Both the position numbers and the translations under genes were made by a program. A DNA stretch of 9,599 nt, from NCBI GenBank assembly GCA_035259205.1, contig DATFWO010000287.1:1-9599 (forward strand), given 5' to 3'. Origin of the DNA: SG8-41 sp035259205 (GTDB taxonomy: Bacteria > Pseudomonadota > Gammaproteobacteria > Burkholderiales > SG8-41). Below the pieces are notes generated by a model that was not told the DNA's origin, ran no database searches, and was given only the letters and a program-made list of their open reading frames with translations. Positions 9,301 to 9,599 of this stretch are shown here, one piece after another (positions within the stretch are counted from its first letter, which is position 1; each line of letters starts with the position of its first letter).

Positions 9301-9599
9301 ACTTCTTTGAGATCGAAGTCGAGTTCATCCTGCAGGATCCCGCAGCATAAATCGACGTGTTCACGAAAGCCGGGAAAGGTCTCGTACAGCGCTTGACCCA
9401 TACCGACGTGCTGCGCACCCTGGCCTGGAAACATGAACACTACCGGAAGCCGTCCGCCGAGCGCGACGGCTGAAATCGTTTGCTGCACCTCGCCGGCCGA
9501 CACGGGTTGAGCAGGTCCGGAGTCGACACTCTCGACGAGCAACGCCCGGCGGTGCGGAAATGCCTGCCGCCCCACCTGCAGCGTATAAGCGACATCGCC
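1..9599 (-). CDS. Hybrid PKS-NRPS megasynthase, internal part (both ends missing)
   Basis: One minus-strand frame stays open through the entire window: 3,199 complete codons from 9599 down to 3, with bases 1-2 belonging to the next codon. Translation gives a continuous modular synthase: KS-AT linker, AT, KR, carrier, C, A, carrier, E, C and the beginning of a second A domain. It builds part of a polyketide-peptide by extending with malonyl-CoA, reducing the beta-keto group, adding an amino acid, epimerizing it and condensing it with the next residue. It should be a cytoplasmic enzyme with intermediates held on phosphopantetheine arms. No start codon can be chosen because the KS and anything before it lie beyond base 9599; the rest of A2, its carrier and any thioesterase lie beyond base 1. 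Core catalytic motifs appear intact in every complete domain, so the gene looks functional. The product is not identified. The many short open frames on the plus strand and in the other minus frames overlap this frame and look like shadows of a GC-rich gene. Confidence 0.97.
440..1790 (-). other. Condensation domain C2, expected DCL type
   Basis: Residues about 2604-3053. It begins FPLVTLAPAEVEWLE and shows DVLPLTPLQEGLVFHALYD, the start typical of condensation domains that follow an epimerization domain. Further motifs are RHANLRASI, HHVLLDGWS with H2763, H2764 and D2768 intact, YLAWLAAQD, VFGVTVSGRPAEL and VGLFINTVPIRV, and DTLVGFENYP near the end. It should accept the D-configured chain from T1 and join it to the L residue loaded by A2. 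DCL assignment follows from position after E and from the LTPLQEGLLFH-like start; no tree was built. Confidence 0.94.
1818..3168 (-). other. Epimerization (E) domain
   Basis: Residues about 2145-2594. It converts the alpha carbon of the residue on T1 from L to D. Motifs: TPIMRWLLAGG (E1; family consensus is closer to PIQxWF), HHLAVDGVSW (E2; H2273, H2274, D2278), DDVLLTGLAIAV (E3), NLEAHGRE (E4; E2419, the expected catalytic glutamate), HTVGWFTSLYP (E5; usual first residue is Arg), PGGGLGYG (E6) and FNYLGRV (E7; N2510). The His and Glu needed for proton transfer are both present, so it should be active. The first position of E5 (His for Arg) and the E1 motif are mild departures. It follows T1 and is followed directly by C2, the normal order in a C-A-T-E-C line. 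Confidence 0.94.
3225..3445 (-). other. Peptidyl carrier domain T1 of the epimerizing module
   Basis: Residues about 2052-2125. The phosphopantetheine site is DDNFFASGGDSILSILLV with the modified serine at residue 2090 (bases 3330-3332). GGDSI is the form known for carriers that work directly with an epimerization domain, in contrast to GGHSL in carriers that feed condensation domains; the E domain does follow immediately. It holds the A1 amino acid for condensation at C1 and then presents the acylated residue to E. The domain closes with DVFEQPTVEALAAV. Confidence 0.95.
3466..4955 (-). other. Adenylation domain A1; hand-read pocket D-P-E-N-L-G-F-I-D-K
   Basis: Residues about 1549-2044. Core motifs are all present: LSYRDLN (A1), LKAGAAYLPLDLDYP (A2), YTSGSTGTPKG from Y1700 (A3), FDPLLEE (A4), NFYGPTE (A5), GELYVAGVGLARGYL (A6), YRTGDLARW (A7), GRVDQQVKLRGFRIEPGEIE (A8), LPEYMMPAAFV (A9) and NGKLDRRALP (A10). 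It activates an amino acid with ATP and loads it on T1. Pocket residues aligned by eye to the gramicidin synthetase positions: D1746, P1747, E1750, N1789, L1812, G1814, F1838, I1846, D1847, K2037. I recall no identical code. It shares seven of ten positions with the N5-hydroxyornithine code DMENLGLINK, and the acidic E1750 suits a basic side chain, so an ornithine-like substrate is a tentative inference. GC falls to about 61% over the pocket-coding part (3961-4440) against 70% or more on the outer flanks. Confidence 0.95.
5050..6365 (-). other. Condensation domain C1 (joins the polyketide to the A1 amino acid)
   Basis: Residues about 1079-1516. Motifs in order: LPLSYAQQRLWFL (C1, from residue 1081), RHESLRTVF (C2), HHIVADGWS (C3; H1208, H1209, D1213), YADYTLWQRE (C4), GTPVAGRGE and IGCFINTLVLR (C5), DRQDVPFERIVEAL (C6) and RSLARHPLFQVM (C7). 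The active-site HHxxxDG is intact. The sequence looks like the LCL-type or general acyl-accepting class rather than a DCL domain. Its donor is the beta-hydroxyacyl chain on the upstream carrier and its acceptor is the aminoacyl group on T1, so this is the PKS-to-NRPS switch point, built into one polypeptide without docking domains. Confidence 0.95.
6378..6487 (-). repeat. Imperfect direct repeat in the PKS-to-NRPS linker (two 38-bp copies, 72-bp period)
   Basis: Bases 6378-6415 and 6450-6487 match at 32 of 38 positions and lie exactly 72 bases (24 codons) apart, so the repeat keeps the reading frame. In protein the copies read GGAVQSLALRQQ (ending at residue 1050) and GGAARSPALRRQ (ending at residue 1074). 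They sit in the short linker between the PKS carrier and the first condensation domain. The simplest reading is an old in-frame tandem duplication that lengthened the linker. The middle part, LEVELRKIADW, could form a short amphipathic helix. No function is claimed. Confidence 0.8.
6490..6715 (-). other. Carrier protein of the PKS module (ACP, PCP-like motif)
   Basis: Residues about 962-1036. The phosphopantetheine site is DNFLECGGHSLLAIQL with the modified serine at residue 1000 (bases 6600-6602). It follows the KR and precedes the first condensation domain, so it carries the reduced polyketide that C1 uses as acyl donor. The GGHSL core is the form usual in NRPS peptidyl carriers; PKS ACPs more often show GxDSL. 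The residue before GG is Cys where NRPS carriers usually have Leu. The carrier ends with the typical FFESPTVAGIAARL helix. Position makes it an ACP by function, even though its sequence resembles a PCP. Confidence 0.93.
6828..8310 (-). other. Ketoreductase (KR) domain, structural plus catalytic halves
   Basis: The structural subdomain begins at WFYTPVWRPAP (W434). The catalytic half starts near residue 675 with VYVITGGFGGIG, whose GGFGGIG (residues 683-689) is the NADPH-binding loop. The catalytic set is present: K805 in LAPKLRG, S829 in LCSSLSS, Y842 in QIDYSAAN and N846. The enzyme should reduce the beta-keto group made by the upstream KS to a beta-hydroxyl. Only about 28 residues separate the AT end from this domain, so no dehydratase fits between them, and no enoylreductase is seen. 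The usual stereochemistry markers do not decide: the B-type LDD is replaced by TPGGG, and the position eight residues before Y842, which is Trp in A-type KRs, is Leu. The hydroxyl configuration is therefore left open. Confidence 0.94.
8382..9443 (-). other. Acyltransferase (AT) domain, predicted malonyl-CoA specific, with post-AT linker
   Basis: Residues 53-406. The domain opens with VVFMFPGQGAQ (residue 53 on), the usual AT start. The nucleophile elbow is GHSIGE with the active serine at residue 153 (bases 9141-9143). The specificity motif is HAFH at residues 249-252, which in PKS ATs marks malonyl-CoA; methylmalonyl ATs usually carry YASH there. The domain ends in the typical post-AT sequence SLPTYPFQRQRHW (to residue 406). 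It loads the extender unit onto the downstream carrier at 6490-6715. Because the AT is embedded in the module, this is a cis-AT PKS. Sample GC counts here (about 48-60%) are lower than in the NRPS half. Specificity rests on the motif rule and was not tested further. Confidence 0.95.
9444..9599 (-). other. KS-to-AT linker of the PKS module
   Basis: Residues 1-52. The stretch DVAYTLQVGRQAFPHRR (residues 2-18) is the conserved linker that joins a ketosynthase to its acyltransferase in modular type I PKSs, where DVAYTLQxGR...HRR is very common. It shows that a KS domain of the same polypeptide ends just upstream, outside the window. The catalytic KS motifs themselves are not visible here, so whether the KS is active cannot be judged. 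Confidence 0.85.

Noticed and set aside
8382..9443. Trans-AT PKS
   Set aside because: A complete AT with GHSIGE and HAFH is integrated in the module, which is the cis-AT arrangement.
1..9599. Promoters, terminators, tRNA or rRNA genes, riboswitches
   Set aside because: The whole window is coding in one frame with conserved domains, leaving no intergenic space; no RNA gene pattern was seen on either strand.
1..9599. A wholly new enzyme system
   Set aside because: Every domain belongs to a known PKS or NRPS family with intact motifs. Novelty, if any, lies in the product, the A1 pocket and the mosaic history rather than in a new type of machinery.

Overview
The whole window is the inside of one very large gene on the minus strand: a hybrid type I polyketide synthase / non-ribosomal peptide synthetase (PKS-NRPS). 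One minus-strand frame (codon low positions divisible by 3) reads from base 9599 to base 3 with no stop codon, giving 3,199 codons. Neither the true start nor the true stop lies in the window. There is no intergenic DNA, so no promoter, ribosome binding site, terminator, RNA gene or mobile element is expected or seen. Residue numbers below count from the first complete codon in the window (residue 1 = bases 9597-9599).

Layout in protein order, right to left on the map: KS-AT linker (9444-9599; the KS itself is just outside) - acyltransferase, malonyl type (8382-9443) - ketoreductase with its structural half (6828-8310) - carrier protein (6490-6715) - short linker with an imperfect 24-codon repeat (6378-6487) - condensation domain C1 (about 5050-6365) - adenylation domain A1 (3466-4955) - carrier T1 (3225-3445) - epimerization domain E (about 1818-3168) - condensation domain C2 (about 440-1790) - start of adenylation domain A2 (1-353, cut by the window edge).

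The domains form an assembly line. The PKS module adds one malonyl-derived C2 unit and reduces the beta-keto group to a hydroxyl; there is no room for a DH or ER between AT and KR. C1 couples that beta-hydroxyacyl chain to the amino acid chosen by A1, E converts that residue to the D form, and C2, sitting directly after E and so expected to be DCL type, passes it to the residue loaded by A2. The predicted fragment is a beta-hydroxyacyl-D-Xaa-Yaa chain, as in many lipopeptides and PKS-NRPS hybrids. The A1 pocket, read by hand, is D-P-E-N-L-G-F-I-D-K. It is closest among codes I remember to N5-hydroxyornithine-type pockets, so a basic, ornithine-like residue is a tentative guess.

The organism is a bacterium of moderately high GC. 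Hand counts of sample lines give roughly 50-65% in the PKS half and mostly 60-75% in the NRPS half. TTA leucine codons occur repeatedly, which argues against a typical Streptomyces. A proteobacterium, myxobacterium or similar secondary-metabolite producer fits, but the sequence does not settle this. All domain families are known; what deserves attention is the module order, the unmatched A1 code, signs of mosaic assembly (GC dip over the A1 pocket, GC step at the PKS/NRPS boundary, repeat in the linker) and some non-standard motif residues.
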